From the NCBI GenBank assembly GCA_963816725.1, contig CAWFMC010000005.1, positions 248,001 to 312,000 of the forward strand: DNA of 64,000 nucleotides, given 5' to 3'. Origin of the DNA: CAVSUB01 sp963816725. Its GTDB lineage: Bacteria > Acidobacteriota > Vicinamibacteria > Vicinamibacterales > 2-12-FULL-66-21. The first letter of the stretch is position 1. The number at the start of each line of letters is the position of its first letter. Of the stretch, positions 6,482-18,275 are shown in pieces. Position numbers and translations under genes: made by a program. The notes beneath the pieces were generated by a model, which did not search any database, was not told the origin of the DNA, and saw nothing but the letters and a program-made list of their open reading frames with translations.

Positions 6482-9366
6482 CCGAAGATCATCCCAATTC
6501 ATTCCAGTCTCGCCACATTGGACCGGCCGCGGACGCTCGCGAGGACATGCTCCGCGCGATTGGCGTGCCGTCGCTCGACGCGCTGATCGACCAGACGATT
6601 CCGCCCGGCATCCGCGCCGCCGCTCCGCTCGATCTTCCCGAAGCGGAAACCGAGTACGGCTATCTCCGTCGTCTACGGACCATCGCGGAACGCAACGTGG
6701 TCGCCCGCTCCTACCTCGGGATGGGCTACTACGATTGCATCACCCCCAGCGTGATCCTCCGCAACGTGTTCGAGAATCCGTCCTGGTACACCCCGTACAC
6801 CCCATACCAGGCGGAAATCGCGCAAGGCCGGCTCGAGTCGCTGCTGAACTTCCAGACAGTGGTCAAGGACCTGACCGGCACCGACATCGCCACCGCCTCG
6901 CTCCTCGATGAGGGCACCGCCGCCGCCGAGGCGATGACGATGTTCCATCGGCTGCAGACGAAGAAGGTGAAAGCGGGGCAGGACAGCGTCTTCCTGGTGT
7001 CGGACCGCTGCTTCCCGCAGACCCTGGACCTGCTGCGCGGCCGCGCCGAGCCGCTGCGCATCCGGCTCGAGATGGGAGATCCCGCCGCCTTCACTGACGA
7101 GCAACTGGACAGCGCCTATGGACTGCTGTTGCAGTACCCGGACGACCGCGGCGAGGTGCGGGATCCGCGCGCGGTGATCGAGCGCGCCCACGCGCACGGC
7201 GTGCTCGTCGCGGTCGCGACCGATCTGCTCGCGCTGACCCTGCTGATGCCGCCCGGCGAGATGGGCGCCGACGCGGTCGTCGGGAACTCGCAACGCTTCG
7301 GCGTGCCGCTCGGATACGGCGGGCCGCACGCCGCGTTCATCGCGACACGCGAGTCGTACGTGCGTCAGGCGCCGGGGCGGATCATCGGTCTGTCGGTCGA
7401 CGCCGCCGGCCGCCCCGCCTACCGGATGGCGCTGCAGACGCGCGAGCAACACATCCGCCGCGAGAAGGCGACCTCGAACATCTGCACCGCGCAGGCGCTC
7501 CTGGCGAACATCGCGGCGATGTACGCCGTCTATCACGGGCCCGAGGGGCTGACCGCGATCGCCCGCCGGGTCCACGGCATGGCCGTCACCTTGGCCAATG
7601 CGCTCACCACACTCGGCCTGACCCAGACCAACGCGTCGTACTTTGACACGCTGCGCATCGAAGGCTGCGACCCGGAGGCGGTCCGCGCCGTTGCCGAACC
7701 CGAGCGGCTGAATTTCCGCTACGCAAATGGGTCGATCGGGATCGCCCTCGACGAAACCGTCACCGGGGACGATCTCGCGGCGATTGTAGCGGTGTTCGCC
7801 AGGGTTGCCGGCCGGCCGGCGCCGGCTCTCGCGCTCGATCCCGGCGTGACGGCGCTGCCCTCAGGGCTCGAGCGCTCGACACCGTTTCTGACGCACCCGG
7901 TCTTCAACACGCATCATTCGGAAACGCAGATGATGCGCTACATCAAGGGGCTGGAGCGGAAGGACGTCGGTCTCGATACCTCGATGATTCCGCTCGGCTC
8001 CTGCACGATGAAACTCAACGCGGCGTCGGAGATGATTCCGGTCAGCTGGCCGGAATTCTCGCGCATGCACCCCTTCGCGCCGGCGTCGCAGACGGCCGGG
8101 TACGCCGAGATCTTCGCCGCGCTCGAGTCCGCGTTGTGCACCATCACGGGCTTCGCCGCGGTGTCGCTCCAGCCGAATTCCGGTGCGCAGGGGGAGTTCG
8201 CCGGCCTGATGACCATCCGCGCCTACCATCACGACCGCGGCGACGTTCACCGCGACGTCGTCCTCATCCCGTCCTCGGCGCACGGAACCAACCCGGCGAG
8301 TGCGACGATGGCCGGGCTCAAGGTCGTGGTCGTCGCGTGCGACAGCAACGGCAACGTCGATCTCGCCGATCTGCGCAAGCGCGCCGAGCAGCACAAAGCG
8401 TCGCTGTCGTCCCTGATGGTGACGTATCCGTCGACGCACGGCGTGTTCGAGGAAGAGATCAAGGAGATCTGCCGGATCGTCCACGAGCACGGCGGTCAGG
8501 TCTACATGGATGGCGCGAACATGAACGCGCAGGTCGGGTTGACCAGCCCGGCGGCGATTGGCGCGGACGTCTGCCATCTCAACCTGCACAAGACGTTCGC
8601 GATCCCGCACGGCGGCGGCGGTCCAGGGATGGGACCGATTGCGGTCGCGCCGCACCTTGCGCCCTACCTGCCAGGCCATGCGGTCGTGCCGGTCGGCGGC
8701 GGGAAGGCCATCCCCGCCGTGTCGGCCGCGCCGTGGGGCAGTGCCAGCATCCTGTTGATCTCGTACGGCTACATCCGCATGCTGGGTGCCGCTGGCGTCA
8801 CCGAGGCAACGCGCGTGGCGATCCTCAATGCCAACTACATCAAGGCGCGGCTGCAGGGACACTACGACGTGCTCTATGCCAACCACAACGGCCGCGTCGC
8901 GCACGAGATGATCTTCGACCTGCGCCCGTTCAAGCACGGCGCCGGTCCTTCCGTCGACGAGCAGGACGTCGCCAAGCGGCTGATGGACTACGGCTTTCAC
9001 GCCCCGACCGTCTCGTTCCCGGTGGCCGGGACGATGATGATCGAGCCGACCGAGAGCGAGTCGAAGGACGAGCTCGATCGGTTCTGCGATGCGCTCATCG
9101 CGATCCGCGCCGAGATCCAGGCGGTGGTGGACGGCCAGGTCGACGCCCGCGACAACGTGCTGAAGAACGCGCCGCACACCGCCGACGCGGTCACCGCGGA
9201 CGAGTGGACGCACCCGTACACGCGTCAACAGGCGGCGTATCCACTGCCGTACCTCCGGACTGGCAAGTTCTGGCCGGCCGTTGCGCGGATCGACAACCCG
9301 TATGGCGATCGCAACCTGATTTGCGCGTGCCCGCCAATCGAGGCGTACGAGCCGGTCGAGGCGTGA
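6478..9366 (+). CDS. gcvP: Glycine dehydrogenase (decarboxylating), single-chain P-protein
   Basis: GcvP is the PLP enzyme that decarboxylates glycine and loads the aminomethyl group onto GcvH. At 962 residues it is the fused form, equal to GcvPA plus GcvPB, as in E. coli, rather than the two-subunit form. The PLP-binding lysine is Lys705 in HLNLHKTFAIPHGGGGPG. The N-terminal half carries the RHIGP start motif and the catalytically degenerate PLP fold; the second half starts near residue 465 (THPVFNTHHSET). The GTG start overlaps the gcvH stop. The gene ends about 35 bases before an inverted-repeat array. Confidence 0.96.
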   Translation: MTEDHPNSFQSRHIGPAADAREDMLRAIGVPSLDALIDQTIPPGIRAAAPLDLPEAETEYGYLRRLRTIAERNVVARSYLGMGYYDCITPSVILRNVFENPSWYTPYTPYQAEIAQGRLESLLNFQTVVKDLTGTDIATASLLDEGTAAAEAMTMFHRLQTKKVKAGQDSVFLVSDRCFPQTLDLLRGRAEPLRIRLEMGDPAAFTDEQLDSAYGLLLQYPDDRGEVRDPRAVIERAHAHGVLVAVATDLLALTLLMPPGEMGADAVVGNSQRFGVPLGYGGPHAAFIATRESYVRQAPGRIIGLSVDAAGRPAYRMALQTREQHIRREKATSNICTAQALLANIAAMYAVYHGPEGLTAIARRVHGMAVTLANALTTLGLTQTNASYFDTLRIEGCDPEAVRAVAEPERLNFRYANGSIGIALDETVTGDDLAAIVAVFARVAGRPAPALALDPGVTALPSGLERSTPFLTHPVFNTHHSETQMMRYIKGLERKDVGLDTSMIPLGSCTMKLNAASEMIPVSWPEFSRMHPFAPASQTAGYAEIFAALESALCTITGFAAVSLQPNSGAQGEFAGLMTIRAYHHDRGDVHRDVVLIPSSAHGTNPASATMAGLKVVVVACDSNGNVDLADLRKRAEQHKASLSSLMVTYPSTHGVFEEEIKEICRIVHEHGGQVYMDGANMNAQVGLTSPAAIGADVCHLNLHKTFAIPHGGGGPGMGPIAVAPHLAPYLPGHAVVPVGGGKAIPAVSAAPWGSASILLISYGYIRMLGAAGVTEATRVAILNANYIKARLQGHYDVLYANHNGRVAHEMIFDLRPFKHGAGPSVDEQDVAKRLMDYGFHAPTVSFPVAGTMMIEPTESESKDELDRFCDALIAIRAEIQAVVDGQVDARDNVLKNAPHTADAVTADEWTHPYTRQQAAYPLPYLRTGKFWPAVARIDNPYGDRNLICACPPIEAYEPVEA

Positions 9367-9400
9367 GCGCCGTGAATCCAGCGGCGCACAACGCAGCTGA

Positions 9401-9476
9401 GGGCTAGGGACTAGGGACTGGGGCCGTTTGCCGGATCAGGAATGGAATCGCCTAGTCCCTAGCCCCTAGCCCCTGC
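9401..9476. repeat. Inverted array of CTAGGGA/TCCCTAG words between convergent genes
   Basis: The left arm (9401-9423) repeats GGGCTAGGGA/CTAGGGACT and the right arm (9451-9476) repeats CCTAGTCCCT/AGCCCCTAG, its reverse complement, with a loop of about 27 bases. The arms can pair over about 20 bases. It sits just past gcvP and overlaps the 3' end of the aminotransferase, so it may end both transcripts. CTAG, normally rare in bacteria, is the repeated core. Confidence 0.75.
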
Positions 9477-10370
9477 AGACTTCTTCTCGTCGTCCCTGCC
9501 GACGTCGTCGTTTCCAGCGCGCGACGGTGATAGGCGTCCCACAGCCGGAGCGTCAGCTCGCCCGGGCTTGCCTGATCCAATGACGCGATCGTCGACCCGC
9601 ACGACCGGGCTGATTTCTCGCGTCGTGCTGGTGATGAAGATCTCGTCTGCGGTCTCGAGGTCGGTGGGCATCAGCGTGGCCTCCTCAACCGTGACTCCGA
9701 CGTCCTGTCCGACCTGGAACAGGAATGCCCGCGTGATGCCTTCGAGCAGGCCGGCTCGTGACGGCGGCGTCCTCGCCACTCCGCCTGTGATCAGGAAGAT
9801 GTTCGATTGTGAGCACTCCGACAGCTCGCCACGGTAATTGCACATCAGCGCCTCCTCGGCGCCGCGGCGATGCGCCTCCTGCATCGCGAGGGCGTTGTTG
9901 AGGAGGTTGTTCGACTTGATGATCGGGTTGACCGAACCCGGATGGTTGCGCAGGATGGGCACGAGCGCGATCGCGATGCCGTCATTACGGAGGCGCGGAT
10001 CCGGCGCGGCCTGGCCCTTGACCACGATGACGATGGAGGGCGCCGGTGTGGCGCGGACGTCGTATGTGAGATCACCAATGCCGCGCGTGGTCAGGATGCG
10101 GATGTAGGTGTCCCCCTCGAGCCCGGCGGCCGCAGACGTCCGATCCACCCACGATCGCAGCATCGCATCGTCAAACGGAAGATCGAGATGGATGGCTGCG
10201 GCGGACCGGCGGAGCCGCGCGATGTGCTGGTCGTAGAGGAACGGCTCGCCGTTGTAGGTGCGCAGCACCTCGTAGACGCCTTCGCCGTACATGAAACCGT
10301 GGTCGAGGACGGGAATCGCCGCTGTCTCGATCGGACCGATCGTGCCGTTGACGAAGGCTGCGCCGCGCAT
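9459..10370 (-). CDS. Class IV PLP aminotransferase (branched-chain/D-amino-acid type), C-terminus shifted out of frame
   Basis: This fold-type IV aminotransferase transfers amino groups between branched-chain or D-amino acids and 2-oxoacids. Visible signatures are HGFMYGEGVYEVLRTYNG at the N-terminus, the PLP lysine Lys152 in NPIIKSNNLLNN, and the conserved ELSECSQSNIF block. After VIGSGKPG near residue 270 the frame turns into family-unlike sequence. One frame over, the expected ELTLRLWDAYHRRALE continues to a TAG at 9452. Removing one base from the CCCGGG at 9561-9566 joins the two. The 3' end lies inside a CTAGGG repeat array. Whether the frameshift is real or a sequencing error is open. 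Substrate within the family cannot be set from sequence. Confidence 0.8.
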   Translation of the reverse strand: MRGAAFVNGTIGPIETAAIPVLDHGFMYGEGVYEVLRTYNGEPFLYDQHIARLRRSAAAIHLDLPFDDAMLRSWVDRTSAAAGLEGDTYIRILTTRGIGDLTYDVRATPAPSIVIVVKGQAAPDPRLRNDGIAIALVPILRNHPGSVNPIIKSNNLLNNALAMQEAHRRGAEEALMCNYRGELSECSQSNIFLITGGVARTPPSRAGLLEGITRAFLFQVGQDVGVTVEEATLMPTDLETADEIFITSTTREISPVVRVDDRVIGSGKPGRADAPAVGRLSPSRAGNDDVGRDDEKKSAGARG

Positions 10371-10513
10371 CGTGCTCCTGTGGCCGACGCGCTGTGCGAG
10401 CGACCGCTCGCCCGATCGAGCCGGCGGCGAAGGTGACGGGCGGTGAGGGCGGCCCCGCCCACGCCTGTCCTCGATTGACCGCAGTCTAGCACACGCAGTA
10501 CGCTCGCCTGTCG

Positions 10514-12118
10514 ATGCGAGTGCTCAACACCAGACAGATGCGCGACGCCGATCGCCGGACGATCGACGAGATCGGAATCCCGTCGATCGTGCTGATGGAA
10601 AACGCCGGGCGTCAGGCCGTGGCGGCCATGGAAGCGGCCTTCGAGGACCTCGCGGACAGCCAGGTCGGCGTGATCTGCGGCCACGGCAACAACGGCGGCG
10701 ACGGCTTCGTCGTCGCCCGGACGCTCATTCAGCGCGGCGTCGACGTCGGGGTGTTCCTCCTGGGCAGCGTCGCGGAGATTACCGGCGACGCGCGCACCAA
10801 CCTCGAGGTGCTCGGCCGGATCGGCTTGACCGTCGTCGAGATCACCAGCGCACAGGAGTGGGAGCTGCACTTCTCGGAGCTGTCCGAGTGCGATTTGATC
10901 GTCGACGCCATTCTCGGCACCGGGTTCCGGGGTCACTTGAGCGGGCTGCTGGAAACCGTGGTGGCGGATGTCAACGCGCTGGGCGTTCCGGTCGTGGCCA
11001 TCGACCTGCCCACCGGCCTCTCGGCCGACACGCATGTCGTCGAAGGGAGCGCCATCGAGGCCTCGATGACGGTGACCCTTGGCGCGCCGAAACTGCCGCT
11101 GGTCTTTCCGCCGGCCGACTCGCACGGCGGCGACCTGGTGATCGCCGACATCGGGATCCCGATGCCGGTGTTCGACGAGCTCGAAGGCGATTACCTCGAG
11201 CTCCTGACCCGCGAGCGAATGCGCGAGCTGGTGCCGTCGCGGCCGGCCGACTCGCACAAGGGTGATTTCGGCCGCGTCCTGGTCATCGCCGGATCGCTCG
11301 GGCGCACTGGTGCGGCGCACCTCGCGGCCACCGGCGCCCTGCGCTCCGGCGCCGGCCTGGTGACGATCGCCACGCCGCGCTCGTGCGTGCCGATCATCGC
11401 CGCGATGGCGCCGGAGTACATGACCGAAGCCCTCGACGAGACGCCCTCCGGCACCGTCGATTACGCGGCCGTCGACCGCGTGCTCGACATCCAGGCTGAC
11501 GTGATCGCGGTCGGCCCCGGGCTCGGACAATCGCCCGGCACATCGGCCTTCGTCCAGTCACTGATCGAACGTGCCGGGGTGCCGTTGGTGCTCGATGCGG
11601 ATGCGCTGAACGCCTTCGTCGGCGAGCCGGAGCGGCTGATGGGCCGTGACGGCGTCGACGTCATCATCACGCCGCATCCCGGGGAGCTGGCCCGCCTGAT
11701 GGGTCTCTCGATCGAGGAGCTCCAGAACGATCGCTTGAAGTTCGCGCGCGAGTTCGCGGCCAGCCACAAGGTTCACGTCATCCTCAAGGGCCATCGCACG
11801 CTGGTGGCCGGCCCTGACGGACGGACGTTCGTCAACCTCACCGGCAATGCCGGGATGGCGACCGGCGGCACCGGCGACCTGCTCACCGGCATGGTCGCGG
11901 CCTGGTTCGCGCAGCTCCTCGACGCCGAGGCGGCGAGCAAGCTCGCGGTCTACCTGCACGGTACCGCCGGCGACCTCGCCGAAGCGGACGAAGGGGAAGT
12001 GGCGCTCATCGCCTCCGACATTGCCGCAAGACTCGGCGACGCGGTCCTCGAGCTCACCGCCCGGCGCAAGAACGCCAACCCCAACGGCACTGGCGACGAC
12101 CGCCGCCCCGGTCCCTGA
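10514..12118 (+). CDS. nnr: Bifunctional NAD(P)H-hydrate epimerase / ADP-dependent dehydratase
   Basis: Nnr repairs damaged NAD(P)H hydrates: the N-terminal YjeF_N domain epimerises the hydrate and the C-terminal ribokinase-like domain dehydrates it using ADP. The 534 residues are the full bifunctional length. The epimerase domain (about 1-215) shows IVLMENAGR and GHGNNGGDGFVVAR. The dehydratase domain (about 225-510) shows GRVLVIAGS, VGPGLGQS, ITPHPGELARL and GNAGMATGGTGDLLTG. It is followed 11 bases later by tsaE, the usual nnr-tsaE neighbour pair. Confidence 0.95.
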   Translation: MRVLNTRQMRDADRRTIDEIGIPSIVLMENAGRQAVAAMEAAFEDLADSQVGVICGHGNNGGDGFVVARTLIQRGVDVGVFLLGSVAEITGDARTNLEVLGRIGLTVVEITSAQEWELHFSELSECDLIVDAILGTGFRGHLSGLLETVVADVNALGVPVVAIDLPTGLSADTHVVEGSAIEASMTVTLGAPKLPLVFPPADSHGGDLVIADIGIPMPVFDELEGDYLELLTRERMRELVPSRPADSHKGDFGRVLVIAGSLGRTGAAHLAATGALRSGAGLVTIATPRSCVPIIAAMAPEYMTEALDETPSGTVDYAAVDRVLDIQADVIAVGPGLGQSPGTSAFVQSLIERAGVPLVLDADALNAFVGEPERLMGRDGVDVIITPHPGELARLMGLSIEELQNDRLKFAREFAASHKVHVILKGHRTLVAGPDGRTFVNLTGNAGMATGGTGDLLTGMVAAWFAQLLDAEAASKLAVYLHGTAGDLAEADEGEVALIASDIAARLGDAVLELTARRKNANPNGTGDDRRPGP

Positions 12119-12129
12119 TCACCAGACCG

Positions 12130-12561
12130 ATGGACGTCGAGATCGTCGAGACGGCGGACGAGGCTGCGACCTCGGGGGCCGGTCAACGTCTGGGTGAAAC
12201 CCTTTCCCCGGGCTCGGTGGTGCTCCTCACCGGTCAGCTCGGCGCCGGCAAGACTGCTTTCGTGCGCGGCATCGCGCTCGGTCTCGGCGCATCGCCGGAC
12301 GACGTGTCGAGCCCGACGTTCACCCTGATTCAGGAATACCGCGGCGGGCGCCACACGCTCCACCACGTGGATCTTTACCGGCTGAACGCGATCGAGGTTG
12401 CCGATCTCGGCCTCGACGAGCTGATCTCGGGTGACGACGTCGTGGCCATCGAATGGGCGGAGAGGTGGCCGGGACGGCCGGAGGACGCGATCGAGGTCTC
12501 GATCGCCGACGAGGGTGAGGATCGGCGGCGGATCGAAGTTCGCCGTTACTCGACGCGGTAG
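12130..12561 (+). CDS. tsaE: tRNA threonylcarbamoyladenosine biosynthesis ATPase
   Basis: TsaE is the small P-loop ATPase that works with TsaB and TsaD to make t6A37 in tRNAs reading ANN codons. The 143-residue protein carries Walker A GQLGAGKT (residues 35-42), the SSPTFTLIQEY segment, HHVDLYRL and VVAIEWAERW, all diagnostic. It follows nnr by 11 bases. Its last 16 bases overlap the end of guaB on the other strand. Confidence 0.95.
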   Translation: MDVEIVETADEAATSGAGQRLGETLSPGSVVLLTGQLGAGKTAFVRGIALGLGASPDDVSSPTFTLIQEYRGGRHTLHHVDLYRLNAIEVADLGLDELISGDDVVAIEWAERWPGRPEDAIEVSIADEGEDRRRIEVRRYSTR

Positions 12562-14071
12562 TTCGGCGCTTCCTTGGTGATGATCACGTCGTGGACGTGG
12601 CCCTCGCGCAGCCCCGCCGGGCTCACCCGAATCAGACGCGCCTCACGCTGAAGCGTGGGCACGTCGGGGCAGCCGCAATAGCCCATCCCGGCCCGCAGGC
12701 CGCCGGTGAGCTGGTGGATCATCGCCGCGACGCTGCCCTTGTGGGCGACGCGCCCTTCGATGCCTTCCGGCACCAGCTTCTCGCCGGCTTCGGGGTTGGC
12801 GTCGAGGTCGAACTCGTCCTGGAAGTAGCGGTCACGGCTGCCCCGGCGCATCGCGCCGAGCGAGCCCATGCCTCGGTACTCCTTGAAGCTGCGCCCCTGA
12901 TACAGGATCATCTCGCCGGGACTCTCGTCGGTGCCGGCGAACAGGCTGCCGATCATCACGGCGCTCGCCCCCACTGACACGGCCTTGGTGATGTCGCCGG
13001 AGTAGCGGATCCCGCCGTCGGCGATGACCGGCACTTTGTGCCGCGACGCGGCGCGGGCGCAGTCGGCAATCGCGGTGATCATCGGCACGCCGATGCCCGC
13101 GACGACGCGGGTGGTGCAGATCGAGCCGGCGCCGATGCCGACCTTCACCGCGTCGACCCCGAGATCGATCAGTGCCTCGGTCGCTTCGGCAGTCGCGACG
13201 TTGCCGGCGACGAGATCGACGCTGGCGTGCTCGCGGCGGATGCGCTTGATCATGTCGAGCACGGCCTGCGAATGGCCGTGGGCGGTGTCGACCACCAGCA
13301 CGTCGACCCCGGACGCGACCAGCGCTTCGGCCCGCGGCAGCGCATCCTTGCCGACGCCGATTGCCGCCCCGGCGCGCAGACGGCCGAGGCTGTCCTTGCA
13401 CGCGTTGGGGTACTTGATCATCTTCTGGATGTCCTTGACCGTGATCAGGCCCTTGAGCATGAACCGATCATCGACCACCAGGAGCTTCTCGACCTTGTGG
13501 CGATGCAGGAACTCCCGCGCCTGTTCGAGCGTCGTGCCGACCGGCACGGTGAACAGCGGATCGCGCGTCATGATGTCGGCGATCGGCCGATCCAGGTTGT
13601 TCTCGAAGCGCAAATCGCGGTTGGTGAGGATCCCGACCAGGCGTCCTTCCTTGCTCCCGTCCTGGGTAATCGGGACGCCTGAAATCCGGTACTTCTTCAT
13701 CAGCTCGAGGGCTTCGAAGATCCGGTTGGACGGGGAGAGGGTGATCGGATCGACGATCATCCCGCTCTCGGACCGCTTGACGCGGTCGACCTCGGAGGCC
13801 TGTTCCTCGATCGACAGATTCTTGTGGATGATCCCGATCCCGCCTTGCTGGGCCATCGCGATGGCCAGGCGCGATTCGGTGACGGTGTCCATCGCCGCGC
13901 TCAGGAGCGGGACATGGACGCGGATGTTGCGCGTAATCCAGGACGAGACGTCCACCTGGCTCGGCAACACGTGCGAATGCCGCGGCACCAGCAGGACGTC
14001 GTCGAAGGTGAGGGCCGTGGAGAGGCCGACCGAAATCTGATCAGTGTTGAGGACGTCGGTTCTGGTTTCCA

Positions 14072-14072
<1 letters not shown>
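12546..14072 (-). CDS. guaB: Inosine-5'-monophosphate dehydrogenase
   Basis: GuaB oxidises IMP to XMP with NAD+, the committed step to GMP. The 508-residue protein has the full domain order: TIM-barrel N-part (LTFDDVLLVPRHSHVLPS), a CBS pair inserted around 110-230, then the catalytic loop with Cys319 in GIGAGSICTTR, the GGIRYSGD phosphate site, and the flap with YFQDE. ATG 14072 shares its A with the secA stop (TGATG), so it is the second gene of a secA-guaB unit and probably translated by coupling, an uncommon pairing. It converges on tsaE with a 16-base overlap. Confidence 0.96.
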
Positions 14073-17024
<2,952 letters not shown>

Positions 17025-17057
17025 CAGGAGTGCCGCGTGGGCTCAGGGTATCCGCCG

Positions 17058-17063
17058 ATTATA
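17058..17063 (-). promoter_or_regulatory. -10 element for secA
   Basis: A perfect TATAAT on the minus strand lies 34 bases upstream of the secA ATG, placing a start site near 17051. No good TTGACA-like -35 box is visible at 16-18 bases, so the promoter call rests on the -10 alone. Confidence 0.45.
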
Positions 17064-17226
17064 TCGCGGATTGAAACGTCGTTCGGACGGCGGCCGCGCG
17101 GACACGACCGCTCGGCACACCGCAGCATCGAGGTGCACTAATGGAGACGCGGGCCAGCGGGGAGACGTTCCGTGAGCGCTCAAGGCTCACCGGCATGGCT
17201 TCCGCGCCGCGACGACCAGGGGAGGA

Positions 17227-18111
17227 TCAGTGCTGCGCGAGCAGGCGCATCGGGTTGGTCAGCCGGCCGTTCATCCAGATTTCGTAGTGGAGGTGCGGAC
17301 TGGTCGAGCGACCGGTGGTGCCGACGTAGGCGATGACGTCGCCGCGCTTGACGCGCTGGCCGGGTGAGACGGCGAAGCGGGACAGGTGGCCGAACTTGGT
17401 CACGATCCCATAACCATGATCGAGGACGACCAGATTGCCGTAATCGCCGCCAGGCCCGGCGGACGACACGTCCGCGTCGGCCGGCGCGAGCACCGGCTCG
17501 CCCTGCGGCGATGAGATGTCGAGGCCGGGGTGGAAATCGTCCTGTCCGGTGAACGGATCCTTGCGACCGCCGTACGGGGACGACAACCAGCCCGTCACGG
17601 GCCAGATCGAGGGCGTCGCCAGCGCGAGCGCCTGGCGGCGCTCCACGCCCGAGCGCACGAGCGCGAGTCGATCCTCGATTCCCACCAGCAGATCGCGGAG
17701 GACGCTGAACGCCGTGTCCGGCACGCTCATCGCGGCGCTGACGCCTGTGGCCCCGCCCATGGCCCGCGACTTGACGTTCGCCGGCAGCTTGTCCATCGCG
17801 CGGCGGGCCGCCGGATCCACCGCCGCCTGGCTCCCGATGGCGTCGACCGCCCCCTGCAAGGCACTGATCTGCGAGGCGAGTTGCCCCGTCGCCTCGCGAT
17901 AACTGTCGTTCTCCATCCGCAGCGCCATGGTCGTCGCGGTCAGCTCACGCAGCTCGGAGCGGACGGCCCACCGGGATCCGAGTCCGACGAGGATGGGGAG
18001 CACCAGGATGAAGGCAGCGGCACTGACGGTGGGCCAGAGGCGAAGCGCAAACGTGCGGCGGGTGCCGGTCGTGCTGTCGGTCACCACGATCGAAAAGCGT
18101 CGGACGAACAA
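17227..18111 (-). CDS. Membrane-anchored M23-family metallopeptidase
   Basis: The protein is predicted to cut or help remodel peptidoglycan at the periplasmic face. After a short cytoplasmic start there is one membrane helix (LRLWPTVSAAAFILVLPILV), then a coiled-coil-prone segment, then an M23/LytM domain. The zinc-site motifs FHPGLDIS and HLHYEIW are intact, as is GYGIVTKFGHLS, so it should be active. I choose TTG 18111 because AGGAG sits 6 bases upstream and the longer frame to 18243 adds family-unlike, Arg/His-rich sequence; the start remains uncertain. It lies upstream of secA on the same strand with a 200-base gap. Confidence 0.8.
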   Translation of the reverse strand: MFVRRFSIVVTDSTTGTRRTFALRLWPTVSAAAFILVLPILVGLGSRWAVRSELRELTATTMALRMENDSYREATGQLASQISALQGAVDAIGSQAAVDPAARRAMDKLPANVKSRAMGGATGVSAAMSVPDTAFSVLRDLLVGIEDRLALVRSGVERRQALALATPSIWPVTGWLSSPYGGRKDPFTGQDDFHPGLDISSPQGEPVLAPADADVSSAGPGGDYGNLVVLDHGYGIVTKFGHLSRFAVSPGQRVKRGDVIAYVGTTGRSTSPHLHYEIWMNGRLTNPMRLLAQH

Positions 18112-18275
18112 ACGTACTCCTCGGAAAAAGGCCTCTCGCGGCGCCAGGCGGTCGAAATTTGTATGACGGGGCACTCTACCACAGGGTCCGAACGGTCGAC
18201 CCGCTTCGTGGTGCGAATCCGCGCAGTGTCCGAGAATTGTCACAGTTGTAAACAGGGGCCAACCATCAGGGTGGC

